A program made the translations under genes and the position numbers. Shown piece after piece: positions 63,818-64,000 of a stretch of DNA of 64,000 nucleotides. Source of the DNA: Rhodanobacter sp. Its GTDB lineage: Bacteria; Pseudomonadota; Gammaproteobacteria; Xanthomonadales; Rhodanobacteraceae. The stretch's first letter is position 1, and each line of letters starts with the position of its first letter. A model generated the notes under the pieces. It did no database searches. It was not told the origin of the DNA and saw only the letters and a program-made list of their open reading frames with translations. The DNA is taken from contig SCRM01000005.1 of the NCBI GenBank assembly GCA_004298045.1, positions 225,126 to 289,125 on the forward strand. The letters are read 5' to 3'.

Positions 63818-64000
63818 GGGAGGCTCCTGTGGAAGAAAGGGGTGGCAGAGGATTCCCGAAAGTCTCGCCGGGGTGTCATTGCCAGCATCGCGATCACCAG
63901 GGTCGCCAATGCGGATCGCCGGGAAACCTTCGCGCGGGCGGCAGGAGTCATCATCGCCGTATTCCGCCTCATTGCCCGATCCGCCGCAGCGGTTCCCCCG

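Noticed and set aside
63818-64000. Additional gene at the right window edge
   Set aside because: No convincing coding frame in the remaining ~180 bp; cannot be judged without flanking sequence.

Overview
This is a 64 kb window from a high-GC chromosome. Gene content and order suggest a Xanthomonadales/Rhodanobacteraceae-like gammaproteobacterium (inference). The backbone, left to right: 3' end of htpG; small secreted/hypothetical genes; a TPP riboswitch with a TonB-dependent receptor and a PnuC/PnuT-type transporter; an AEC transporter; hslR; two tandem CheY-like regulators; mutS, cinA/pncC, recA, recX, alaS, csrA and tRNA-Ser(GCU). To the right of the island come recR, hinT, slp, a TgpA-like transglutaminase/DUF58/MoxR cluster, maf, yceD, rpmF, fabH-fabD-fabG-acpP-fabF, pabB, pabC, mltG, tmk, holB, a PIG-L deacetylase, a PilZ protein, the complete nuoA-N operon and a YVTN beta-propeller gene. 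The accessory region is a ~10.4 kb island integrated at the 3' end of tRNA-Ser, bounded by a 17-bp perfect direct repeat (18213-18229 and 28627-28643). It encodes a P4-type integrase, an AlpA-like HTH protein, a D5/P4-type SF3 helicase, an iteron-rich putative replication origin (10 perfect copies of ATCGTCGG in ~270 bp), a very small packaging set (HK97-like capsid plus P27-type small terminase, with no recognisable large terminase, portal, protease or tail) and a two-gene CBASS-like defence pair (CD-NTase plus S-4TM pore-forming effector). The best candidate for something new is this compact capsid-carrying, satellite-like element that carries a defence system.
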